The notes under the pieces are model-generated. The model worked only from the letters and a program-made list of their open reading frames with translations. It searched no databases and was not told the origin of the DNA. From Lineus longissimus (taxonomy: Eukaryota; Nemertea; Pilidiophora; Heteronemertea; Lineidae), in assembly GCF_910592395.1 (NCBI RefSeq), contig NC_088309.1, positions 8,868,501 to 8,932,500 on the forward strand: DNA of 64,000 bases, in the 5' to 3' direction. The translations under genes and the position numbers were made by a program. Every line of letters begins with the position of its first letter. Position 1 is the stretch's first letter. Positions 30,901 through 42,773 of the stretch are shown here, piece by piece.

Positions 30901-33900
30901 AGGTCTTTTCTGTGTCGCGGGCAAATCTGCATACCAGTGATTATATGTATAATTAAGTTTTGCTTTGAAGCAATATCAGTGCTACACTTGTGAAGCAGTG
31001 GCAGTGTTCAGGTCTTGTCTGCCTCGCTGACATATCTGCATACCAGTAATTATGTGCAGACTTGGCTCTTTCTTTGGAGCAGTACAGTTGTAAGAAAAAA
31101 TCCTGTTTGTAATTTTATAAATTAGTTGCTCATTAAGGGCTTACGAAGGTTTTGATGCCTTGGTGGCATATCTGCATACCAGTAAATATGTGCAGATTCA
31201 TTTCTTGCTTTGAAGCAATATTGTGCTACACTCCTAAAGCGGTGGCAATGTTCAGGTCTTTTCTGCCTCGCTGGCAAATCTGCATACCAGTAATTATGTG
31301 CAGACTTGGCTCTTCCTGAGATTGTAGGACTGGGCCCATTGAATGTAACAAAAATAATCGATGCCTATTTACAAATGAAATGAAGAGTCTGCAATTTGGT
31401 GCAATTCCATACAACTGTCGGGTGATTTCGCTCTGAACTTGTGACACTCTGATTGGTCTGAAATAAATCATTATCCCGCCCCTCTGGGAAAAATTTGCAG
31501 CCAGATTGCACCATTGCCTGTTACTGTCTGAGAGATGGCAATGTCAGGGGTTCATGACGGTGGTTAAACCTATTGCGAATGGGCAGCACAATTGGGTGTA
31601 GGATACTCCGAAACCATTGCACACTCCTGAATCTGCGGTGGGTTGGTACCCCACGTTACGTAAGGAGTAGGTTTCTTGGTAAGACTTGGTCCACGTGAAT
31701 GGGTCGTGCCTTAAAAATGATGAGAAGTTGCGAATTGACGCCCTGTGAAGTGTCCTTCGACCAACTAGTGCTAATCCGGTCACTGTCTCCAGGTCACCAT
31801 GCCTCGGTCAATGAGCGGGCGAAGCACCCAATGGCTCCGTCAGGAGTACATCGTCAACTTCAGCCCGTAGTCAAACCGGTACACGCACAAATATCTTAGT
31901 TGAGAGTGGGGGACATCAGTAAAGTGCTTCTCATCGGGGTAATACAGTACCACTGTATACAATGACCCCATTTTTTGTTGGATTCATTTCCACTGAGGAG
32001 TGGTCGATAATGAGAATTTCAGGCCAGTCTGATTATCACCAGTACAGAGGGCAATTATCTAATAGTTATGTGGCTTTCCCTCAAACTGTATACTCTTTCA
32101 TGTCAGTTGTAAGTTCGTGTTGCTTGGTAGTGTTCAGGGTCTTTTTGTCGAACAGGCACATCTGCATACCAGTAATTATGTGCAAACATCATTTTTGCTT
32201 TGAAGCAATATCGTTGCTACACTCCTAAAGCATTGGCTGCCTTCAGGTCTTTTCTGTGTCGCGGGCAAATCTGCATACCAGTGATTATATGTATAATTAA
32301 GTTTTGCTTTGAAGCAATATCAGTGCTACACTTGTGAAGCAGTGGCAGTGTTCAGGTCTTGTCTGCCTCGCTGACATATCTGCATACCAGTAATTATGTG
32401 CAGACTTGGCTCTTTCTTTGGAGCAGTACAGTTGTAAGAAAAAATCCTGTTTGTAATTTTATAAATTAGTTGCTCATTAAGGGCTTACGAAGGTTTTGAT
32501 GCCTTGGTGGCATATCTGCATACCAGTAAATATGTGCAGATTCATTTCTTGCTTTGAAGCAATATTGTGCTACACTCCTAAAGCGGTGGCAATGTTCAGG
32601 TCTTTTCTGCCTCGCTGGCAAATCTGCATACCAGTAATTATGTGCAGACTTGGCTCTTCCTGAGATTGTAGGACTGGGCCCATTGAATGTAACAAAAATA
32701 ATCGATGCCTATTTACAAATGAAATGAAGAGTCTGCAATTTGGTGCAATTCCATACAACTGTCGGGTGATTTCGCTCTGAACTTGTGACACTCTGATTGG
32801 TCTGAAATAAATCATTATCCCGCCCCTCTGGGAAAAATTTGCAGCCAGATTGCACCATTGCCTGTTACTGTCTGAGAGATGGCAATGTCAGGGGTTCATG
32901 ACGGTGGTTAAACCTATTGCGAATGGGCAGCACAATTGGGTGTAGGATACTCCGAAACCATTGCACACTCCTGAATCTGCGGTGGGTTGGTACCCCACGT
33001 TACGTAAGGAGTAGGTTTCTTGGTAAGACTTGGTCCACGTGAATGGGTCGTGCCTTAAAAATGATGAGAAGTTGCGAATTGACGCCCTGTGAAGTGTCCT
33101 TCGACCAACTAGTGCTAATCCGGTCACTGTCTCCAGGTCACCATGCCTCGGTCAATGAGCGGGCGAAGCACCCAATGGCTCCGTCAGGAGTACATCGTCA
33201 ACTTCAGCCCGTAGTCAAACCGGTACACGCACAAATATCTTAGTTGAGAGTGGGGGACATCAGTAAAGTGCTTCTCATCGGGGTAATACAGTACCACTGT
33301 ATACAATGACCCCATTTTTTGTTGGATTCATTTCCACTGAGGAGTGGTCGATAATGAGAATTTCAGGCCAGTCTGATTATCACCAGTACAGAGGGCAATT
33401 ATCTAATAGTTATGTGGCTTTCCCTCAAACTGTATACTCTTTCATGTCAGTTGTAAGTTCGTGTTGCTTGGTAGTGTTCAGGGTCTTTTTGTCGAACAGG
33501 CACATCTGCATACCAGTAATTATGTGCAAACATCATTTTTGCTTTGAAGCAATATCGTTGCTACACTCCTAAAGCATTGGCTGCCTTCAGGTCTTTTCTG
33601 TGTCGCGGGCAAATCTGCATACCAGTGATTATATGTATAATTAAGTTTTGCTTTGAAGCAATATCAGTGCTACACTTGTGAAGCAGTGGCAGTGTTCAGG
33701 TCTTGTCTGCCTCGCTGACATATCTGCATACCAGTAATTATGTGCAGACTTGGCTCTTTCTTTGGAGCAGTACAGTTGTAAGATAAATCCTGTTTGTAAT
33801 TTTATAAATTAGTTGCTCATTAAGGGCTTACGAAGGTTTTGATGCCTTGCTGGCATATCTGCATACCAGTAAATATGTGCAGATTCATATCTTGCTTTGA

Positions 33901-36900
33901 AGCAATATTGTTGCTACACTCCTAAAGCGGTGGCAATGTTCAGGTCTTTTCTGCCTCGCTGGCAAATCTGCATACCAGTAATTATGTGCAGACTTGGCTC
34001 TTCCTGAGATTGTAGGACTGGGCCCATTGAATGTAACAAAAATAATCGATGCCTATTTACAAATGAAATGAAGAGTCTGCATTTTGGTGCAACTCCATAC
34101 AACTGTCGGGTGATTTCACTCTGAACTTGTGACACTCTGATTGGTCTGAAATAAATCATTGTCCCGCCCCTCTGGGAAAAATTTGCAGCCAGATTGCACC
34201 ATTGCCTGTTACTGTCTGAGAGATGGCAATGTCAGGGGTTCATGACGGTGGTTAAACCTATTGCGAATGGGCAGCACAATTGGGTGTAGGATACTCCGAA
34301 ACCATTGCACACTCCTGAATCTGCGGTGGGTTGGTACCCCACGTTACGTAAGGAGTAGGTTTCTTGGTAAGACTTGGTCCACGTGAATGGGTCGTGCCTT
34401 AAAAATGATGAGAAGTTGCGAATTGACGCCCTGTGAAGTGTCCTTCGACCAACTAGTGCTAATCCGGTCACTGTCTCCAGGTCACCATGCCTCGGTCAAT
34501 GAGCGGGCGAAGCACCCAATGGCTCCGTCAGGAGTACATCGTCAACTTCAGCCCGTAGTCAAACCGGTACACGCACAAATATCTTAGTTGAGAGTGGGGG
34601 ACATCAGTAAAGTGCTTCTCATCGGGGTAATACAGTACCACTGTATACAATGACCCCATTTTTTGTTGGATTCATTTCCACTGAGGAGTGGTCGATAATG
34701 AGAATTTCAGGCCAGTCTGATTATCACCAGTACAGAGGGCAATTATCTAATAGTTATGTGGCTTTCCCTCAAACTGTATACTCTTTCATGTCAGTTGTAA
34801 GTTCGTGTTGCTTGGTAGTGTTCAGGGTCTTTTTGTCGAACAGGCACATCTGCATACCAGTAATTATGTGCAAACATCATTTTTGCTTTGAAGCAATATC
34901 GTTGCTACACTCCTAAAGCATTGGCTGCCTTCAGGTCTTTTCTGTGTCGCGGGCAAATCTGCATACCAGTGATTATATGTATAATTAAGTTTTGCTTTGA
35001 AGCAATATCAGTGCTACACTTGTGAAGCAGTGGCAGTGTTCAGGTCTTGTCTGCCTCGCTGACATATCTGCATACCAGTAATTATGTGCAGACTTGGCTC
35101 TTTCTTTGGAGCAGTACAGTTGTAAGAAAAAATCCTGTTTGTAATTTTATAAATTAGTTGCTCATTAAGGGCTTACGAAGGTTTTGATGCCTTGGTGGCA
35201 TATCTGCATACCAGTAAATATGTGCAGATTCATTTCTTGCTTTGAAGCAATATTGTGCTACACTCCTAAAGCGGTGGCAATGTTCAGGTCTTTTCTGCCT
35301 CGCTGGCAAATCTGCATACCAGTAATTATGTGCAGACTTGGCTCTTCCTGAGATTGTAGGACTGGGTCCATTGAATGTAACAAAAATAATCGATGCCTAT
35401 TTACAAATGAAATGAAGAGTCTGCATTTTGGTGCAACTCCATACAACTGTCGGGTGATTTCGCTCTGAACTTGTGACACTCTGATCGGTCTGAAAAAATC
35501 ATTATCCCGCCCCTTTGGGAAAAATTTGCAGCCAGATTGCACCATTGCCTGTTACTGTCTGAGAGATGGCAATGTCAGGGGTTCATGACGGTGGTTAAAC
35601 CTATTGCGAATGGGCAGCACAATTGGGTGTAGGATACTCCGAAACCATTGCACACTCCTGAATCTGCGGTGGGTTGGTACCCCACGCTACGTAAGGAGTA
35701 GGTTTCTTGGTAAGACTTGGTCCACGTGAATGGGTCGTGCCTTAAAAATGATGAGAAGTTGCGAATTGACGCCCTGTGAAGTGTCCTTCGACCAACTAGT
35801 GCTAATCCGGTCACTGTCTCCAGGTCACCATGCCTCGGTCAATGAGCGGGCGAAGCACCCAATGGCTCCGTCAGGAGTACATCGTCAACTTCAGCCCGTA
35901 GTCAAACCGGTACACGCACAAATATCTTAGTTGAGAGTGGGGGACATCAGTAAAGTGCTTCTCATCGGGGTAATACAGTACCACTGTATACAATGACCCC
36001 ATTTTTTGTTGGATTCATTTCCACTGAGGAGTGGTCGATAATGAGAATTTCAGGCCAGTCTGATTATCACCAGTACAGAGGGCAATTATCTAATAGTTAT
36101 GTGGCTTTCCCTCAAACTGTATACTCTTTCATGTCAGTTGTAAATTAGTGTTGCTTGGTAGTGTTCAGGGTCTTTTTGTCGAACAGGCACATCTGCATAC
36201 CAGTAATGATGTGCAGACATCATTTTTGCTTTGAAGCAATATCGTTGCTACACTCCTAAAGCAGTGGCTGTCTTCAGGTCTTTTCTGTGTCGCAGGGAAA
36301 TCTGCATACCAGTGATTATATGTATAATTAAGTTTTGCCTTGAAGCAATATCAGTGCTACACTTGTGAAGCAGTGGCAGTGTTCAGGTCTTGTCTGCCTC
36401 GCTGACATATCTGCATACCAGTAATTATGTGCAGACTTGGCTCTTTCTTTTGAGCAGTACAGTTGTAAGAAAAAATCCTGTTTGTAATTTTATAAATTAG
36501 TTGCTCATTAAGGGCTTACGAAGGTTTTGATGCCTTGGTGGCATATCTGCATACCAGTAAATATGTGCAGATTCATTTCTTGCTTTGAAGCAATATTGTT
36601 GCTACACTCCTAAAGCGGTGGCAATGTTCAGGTCTTTTCTGCCTCGCTGGCAAATCTGCATACCAGTTATTATGTGCAGACTTGGCTCTTCCTGAGATTG
36701 TAGTACTTGGCCCATTGAATGTAACAAAAATAATCGATGCCTATTTACAAATGAAATGAAGAGTCTGCATTTTGGTGCAACTCCATATAACTGTCGGGTG
36801 ATTTCGCTCTGAACTTGTGACACTCTGATCGGTCTGAAATAAATCATTATCCCGCCCCTCTGGGAAAAATTTGCAGCCAGATTGCACCATTGCCTGTTAC

Positions 36901-37440
36901 TGTCTGAGAGATGGCAATGTCAGGGGTTCATGACGGTGGTTAAACCTATTGCGAATGGGCAGCACAATTGGGTGTAGGATATTCCGAAACCATTGCACAC
37001 TCCTGAAGCTGCGGTGGGTTGGTACCCCACGCTACGTAAGGAGTAGGTTTCTGGGTAAGACTTGGTCCACGTGAATGGGTCGTGCCTTAAAAATGATGAG
37101 AAGTTGCGAATTGACGCCCTGTGAAGTGTCCTTCGACCAACTAGTGCTAATCCGGTCACTGTCTCCAGGTCACCATGCCTCGGTCAATGAGCGGGCGAAG
37201 CACCCAATGGCTCCGTCAGGAGTACATCGTCAACTTCAGCCCGTAGTCAAACCGGTACACGCACAAATATCTTAGTTGAGAGTGGGGGACATCAGTAAAG
37301 TGCTTCTCATCGGGGTAATACAGTACCACTGTATACAATGACCCCATTTTTTGTTGGATTCATTTCCACTGAGGAGTGGTCGATAATGAGAATTTCAGGC
37401 CAGTCTGATTATCACCAGTACAGAGGGCAATTATCTAATA

Positions 37441-38458
37441 CAGTGGAACCCCGGTCGGCGACCACCTCAGTAACGCGACCACCCCGCGAACACGACCAAA
37501 ATTCTCCGGTCCCGAATGGTTTTCTCTCTAATTCTCATTAACTGGCCCTCGCTAACACGACCACCCCGGTACCCAGACCGCGACCACCAGCTTGGTCGGT
37601 CCCAAACTGCAAATTAACCCCGCTAACGCGACCATGAGGCCTAATTGCCGTAATCAACCATGACCGCATCGTATCAATTGGCACCTTCTCGCAAATCCGT
37701 GTTGATAGTTAGCACCTCGAACACAATGACCATGGGAATCCATATGAAAATAAATGATGTGTAAGTGAGTTTGATCAAATGTAAGCGCAAATAAAATGAA
37801 GAATAAACTTTCTTTTCGACTCACGGTTTGTTTTTCATCATTTAGTATTAAATGATGTCAAGAGGCATGCACACGTAGTTTTTAGGACAAATAAATTATG
37901 TTGATTAGTAAGAGTACCGATACTCAAAGTAAAGAATGCTTACTACGTCGTAATATTGATAAAATACGTTTTTAAAAAGATGATTTAATCAGTACCAGTT
38001 CAAATTGGCTGAAGTTAAAGCAGGAAGACATCAGGAATAATTCTCAACATCTTCTCACATCACCTCTCTCAATGTTAGCGGGAATATTAGCTTGACATCA
38101 AGAAGGGCAGCTGCCGATGGTGTGAATGACATGCTTGCTCTAATTAGCATGCTCAAGTTTTAATGTAATGTTTGGTCTAATTAGCTCTCGTCAGTTTATT
38201 TACTCATTTACATAAGTTGTAAATTAAACGCAAAACACTCAAGAAAATGATTTTTTATTCGTGATATACACACAAATTATCGAATCACCCGGTGGCGTAG
38301 TCATTAATGCATGTCAATGTACACACAGCATATCTGCTAGGACGATGTTTTGGCGGGAAAACCTACTTATGATTCTTAAATTCACTAACGCGACCACCCC
38401 GGTAACACGACCACTTCGGCTTAGTCCCTTGGGAGGTCGTGTTACCGGGGTTCCACTG
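37441..38458. mobile_element. Tigger/pogo-like non-autonomous DNA transposon, 1018 bp
   Basis: Perfect 15-bp terminal inverted repeats CAGTGGAACCCCGGT, flanked by TA on both sides (37439-37440 and 38459-38460). Removing element plus one TA restores the array text ATCTAATAGTTATGTGGC seen in the other units. The CAGTGGAAC end and TA duplication are typical of the Tigger/pogo branch of Tc1-mariner. Subterminal CACGACCACC words recur near both ends. No transposase frame, so it depended on an element elsewhere. Confidence 0.9.
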
Positions 38459-38523
38459 TAGTTATGTGGCTTTCCTTCAAACTGTATACTCTTTCGTGTC
38501 ATTTATAAATTAGTGTTGCTTGT

Positions 38524-41039
38524 TTTACCTCGCATCTCATAGGAAGAAAGAATAGTCGGGTGGTGTCCTGATGCTCCCTGTTGTAGGTCTTTGACTGGAG
38601 ATCATAATCACTCCGTATAGTTCTGTGACTACCAGAAGCAGGTTTTATGGTGGACTTTTTTAGAAAAGCCCTATTCAATTTCCCTAAAGATGATTTCTTC
38701 TACCACACAACTTTTAGCCTATTTCAGGGCGTGTTTAGACACAAGTCTAATCCCAATCTCAATAATAAATATTTCTTTGTGTCATTGCTCTTAGCAAATC
38801 CACTGATATTGCAGTAAGACAAACCTACTTATTTGTGGACCATTAATTCAGGTAATGGCATGGTCAAAACTGTTCCAGGAAACAAAGTCTCACTCATTAT
38901 ATTTTTGTTCTACGAATTTCATGTTCATGCATAGCTATTTTGTTGGCTTTATATATATATATTTTTTGTATTGGTAGAGGCGTGTTATTATCTTTACTTT
39001 CGTCTTAGCCAGAGCATGCCTCAACCTACCCCTGGATTATTTGTATGTGTAGTATTTAGCTTACCTAAGTCAAGTTTGGGAAGCTAACACGATTGCCAAA
39101 TTAGCTTGATTAATGTTATGCAATCAGTAATTAGTACTTTTCATGTTAAATCAAATGCTGTATATCCGACATTCAGGACTGGCACTCCAACCTGGGAACA
39201 CTTATACCAGAATTGGATCCCAGTTTTGTGATTTGTGAATGTATTATTAACACCTGGACTTGAAAATATATCATTTAGAAGGGATTTCCATCTTCAAGTA
39301 TTTATTGAACATTATTGAGCTAGTAGTCCACCCCGAATTTCCATCATATTACAGGCCAATTTAGGCCTACAACCTGTCGTTGTAAATTTTAATAAAATTA
39401 TAAGCAAGTGTCATTTTGTTTGCTTTAGTTTTTATGGCGTTGTATTGTTAGATCAGAGCTGCAGTAGAAACAAATAAGCAGAAGAAATTCTTTGTAGGGA
39501 CTGGTCTCTGCATCTGGGTCCGGGTAAACTAGTATTGCTCTAAAAAACAGCGTTTTTTAGAATCTATTAATGAGATGTCCAGGGTAAAATTGATACTAGT
39601 AATGGATGCATGAAATCTCGACCCCCCCTGGAGTGTACACCTAAATGAGTAGTCCTTTGCACACCATAACTGTTCAAGCGCTGCTGAACACGGATCTGGG
39701 CCATCTGGCAAAAGAAGCTGGTGATTCTTTCAAGTGACTCCGTTGGTGAATGAGAAGAGCAAGGGGCAGCGGCAGTCCCCAAAGGGAGGACCACAATCAC
39801 CTACGATCAACAGGTGGGCCACAAATTATTGCTGTCTCTGTAGTTATGTGCCATTTAAGAGGGAGAGAATCAGAACAAGAACAATAACAAGAATATTCGC
39901 AACATTTTCAATGTTTATTTTATTCATGTCTCCGTTTCTATACTCTAAATAGAAACATCTTTTTTTACTGTACAGATTTCAGTTTGGTTTTGACAAAACA
40001 ATACACATAGAAGGACAACCCTTTCTTGAGACTTTTAATACAAAATGTACCATAAATAATAATTGTTTGCATTCTGGGCAGCAGTCAATTCCTCTCCTCA
40101 ATTATTTGTGTTCTCAAGGAATTCATTCTTTAATAGGGCAGAGAAACTGGTTGGTTCAATATGGCAACAATAGGTGACAGTACAGTTATACAGGGCATAT
40201 TCGCTATTTTATTCACTTTTCTTGCCTATTTACATATGAGCAGACGTAGAAAACCACAGCAAATGCTTAATGAAACTGCAGTTTTTTTCCACTCCTGTTT
40301 GAAGATTAAGTGCACATGACAGAGAGGTGAACAAAGCGAATACATCCTGGAGCTGTACAAATCAAGAAAACCCACTTTGTATAGATTATGATAAATTCTA
40401 CAAAAGACGACAACATCTATTGATAAGGTTTGGCCTTCTCAAGAAACACAGTCACCACTCCATATCAAGCAGTAACCAAAAAACTATCTGATCCAAAAGA
40501 TCATGTTTCAGGTCCCAGTAAATTAAATACAGCACACAGAAACTTCATTCGTCATATTGGCAAACGCAGAGAAGGAAGTGTCATTACATGCAACACTACC
40601 CAAATAAATTACATAAATATTCATAAACATTATGTATCACTTAAAAAAAGAGATTTCTTCCTCCATTTTCACAATACTTTCAAACCATTATTCAGCAAAG
40701 AAGACTGAATACTGAAAAACAAAGATATAGGGTGTATATTGTTAAGCCTGCCGGACACTCGCAGGATCAGTAATGCTCACTATTAAACACGCGCAAGAAC
40801 TGAAAATGTACCAAGCATACTCAGCACTTTTTTAACAACAATGCAGCCATTAGTTCAGATTTTCCTCCGGAAGAAAATTAGCACTTACATTCATTTCCCT
40901 AATTATAATGCTTCATTTTATAAGATAGGAGCACATGTGGTCAGTGAAGTCACAGCACAGGTAACTGTTATTACAACATCACAAATTTCAGTGATTTGAT
41001 TAAACAGCGAACAACAGTAACATCATCATACCACTGATA
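38524..41039. other. Intergenic, nothing supported
   Basis: AT-rich, with a (TA)n tract near 38950. Short overlapping open frames around 39530-39950 and 40430-40708 show no family resemblance. Confidence 0.5.
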
Positions 41040-41300
41040 ACAATGCCACAGGTATCAGTGATGTTGCAGCGTTACACTGGTACCTGTGGTGTTGTGACAT
41101 CACTGGTACCTTTGGCGTTGTGACACCAATGGTACCTTTGTGATATTGTGACATCACTGGTACCTTTGGTGTTGTGACACCACTGGTACCGTTAGTGTTG
41201 TGACATCACTGGTACCTGTACATAGTGTTGTTGTACCACACGTACATGTGTTGTTAACTGGTACCTGTACATAGTGTTGTTGTACCACACATACATGTGT
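41040..41300. repeat. Minisatellite built on CACTGGTACCTTTGGTGTTGTGACA
   Basis: About six diverged ~28-bp units (41070-41220) followed by two ~55-bp units with ACTGGTACCTGTACATAGTG and TTGTACCACAC (41213-41300). Confidence 0.75.
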
Positions 41301-42436
41301 TGTTGTCAAAGAACACACCAGACAGTGATGTGACAAAACTATTGCTACCAGCGAGTTGCAACACTTCGCTTTGGAAGCAAATGCCAACAAATATAGTGGA
41401 CCTTATGTGAGTGGTAAGCAATTTATGTCATTAAGTGCATGAGCTGGTCGAAAGCTTGGAGCGGTCGATTTTTAGGTAATAATCATCCACAAAAAGTGGG
41501 TTAAATAGAGTACAGTATATTCTACGGCTTTGTGATCACAATGACATTATTTATTTTTTTGCGTGCACTTAATAGGTAGTTGCACTGAAAGAGATCTGGA
41601 GAGCTAAACTGGAAGTGCATGAATTGGGCTGAGTTAGGCTGCTTCGATACAATATCTGGATGATTGAAATAGAAGAAATGCATTATCAATTCATAATGTA
41701 GAGCGAGTTTATATTAATTATTCGTTTGACACTTTACCCCTTATTATAAAGTCCTGTCATCAATACTGAGACACCTTGTGAGTCATGAATTTGGCAGAGT
41801 AGGCTTGCCTCATTAGAATGCTCAAGACAGATATGAAACATGTTGTTTTAGGAGCAGGTGGGCAGACATATGACTAACAGTTTATTCCTGCGTTAAAGAT
41901 TGACCCAATTCTGATATTTTATGCCTGTGACAACAGATATGCAACCATTAGTCAAGTTTAAGACAAATTTTATCGTCAGAATGTTAGGTGGTATCATCCA
42001 AGATAATGCTGGAGGTTTTCTAGACCCAACGGGTTAGTGTGAGCAATGTCAAAAGTTTGTATTTCTATCGACAGCATCAAAACACAAATACATCACTGTT
42101 TTCAAGCGTACCCAGCTATGCACCCAGGGAGAAGAGTCTTTTATCACATTCTTTGTTATACAGGTCGTTTCAATACCATTTAGGCACGTTTTTCATTGGC
42201 TATACACCAGTGGCAATAAAATGTGCACTTGTCCACCCTAGATACATGCAATAAAGGACATAACCATTGGACTCTTCTTGCTGTCAGTATAGCAGCGTAT
42301 GTTTGTGACACACTTGTCCACATTGTAGTACATGTAATTACGCAGGTATAAGAGAAAAGATTAAAATCCTAGCAAAAGAGCCAAGATGCACTATGTGCCA
42401 AAGGCTTTCACAGATACGCAACTTAATCAGGGCATA
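41301..42436. other. Intergenic, nothing supported
   Basis: AT-rich flank with no coding, RNA or repeat signal that I can defend. Confidence 0.45.
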
Positions 42437-42773
42437 TTAACACCTTCAGCGCTGAACCACGTAGATATACGTGGCCCAAATCCCCCCTCCCCTTTGAGCT
42501 GGCCATCGGAGTCTCATGGACTTCATGAAAGAACTACGCCATCGCCATCTTCCGGGCAAGGTAGAAACTGAAAATAGGTTTTTTCAGTTCCTATCTTTCC
42601 CTGAAGATGGCGACGCCATCGCCATCTTTAATGCACGGTAGGTTCCCTCTTTGCCCTGAAGATGGCGATGGCGTAGTTCTATCATGAAGTACACTAGACT
42701 CCGATAACCAGCTCAAAGAGGGGGGGATATTTGGGCAACGTAGATCTACGTGGTTCGGCGCCGAAGGTGTTAA
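42437..42773. mobile_element. TTAA-flanked foldback MITE (piggyBac-like target), 337 bp
   Basis: TTAA at 42437-42440 and 42770-42773 bounds arms of about 115 bp that are inverted copies: CACCTTCAGCGCTGAACCAC at the left and, read back from the right, CACCTTCGGCGCCGAACCAC. The arms continue through CGTAGAT-TACGT and ATCGGAGTCTA-TG to GAACTACGCCATCGCCATCT. The centre repeats the GCCATCGCCATCTT word. TTAA target use is characteristic of piggyBac, but the tips are not the usual CCC. Confidence 0.8.

Larger units (their letters stand above)
26812..38523. repeat. 1344-bp tandem array, eight copies, last one split by a transposon
   Basis: Reference word GGGGTAATACAGT lies at 27904, 29248, 30592, 31936, 33280, 34624, 35967 and 37312, a 1344-bp period (one 1343/1345 pair). 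Copies 1-6 differ at only a handful of sites; copies 7-8 are more diverged. About 600 bp of each unit consists of 105-140-bp subrepeats built on TCTGCATACCAGTAATTATG and TTGCTTTGAAGCAATAT; the rest is single-copy, including a GC-richer stretch (27510-27880 in copy 1). Short open frames (66-95 codons) recur but none has convincing coding character. Array DNA resumes at 38461-38523 after the transposon. No rRNA, tRNA, histone or snRNA sequence was recognised in the unit. Confidence 0.95.

Noticed and set aside
26812-38523. 1344-bp array as rDNA, 5S, histone, tRNA or snRNA cluster
   Set aside because: I compared the unit with what I know of 5S rRNA, U1, U2, U4, U5, U6 and tRNA box sequences and saw no match on either strand.
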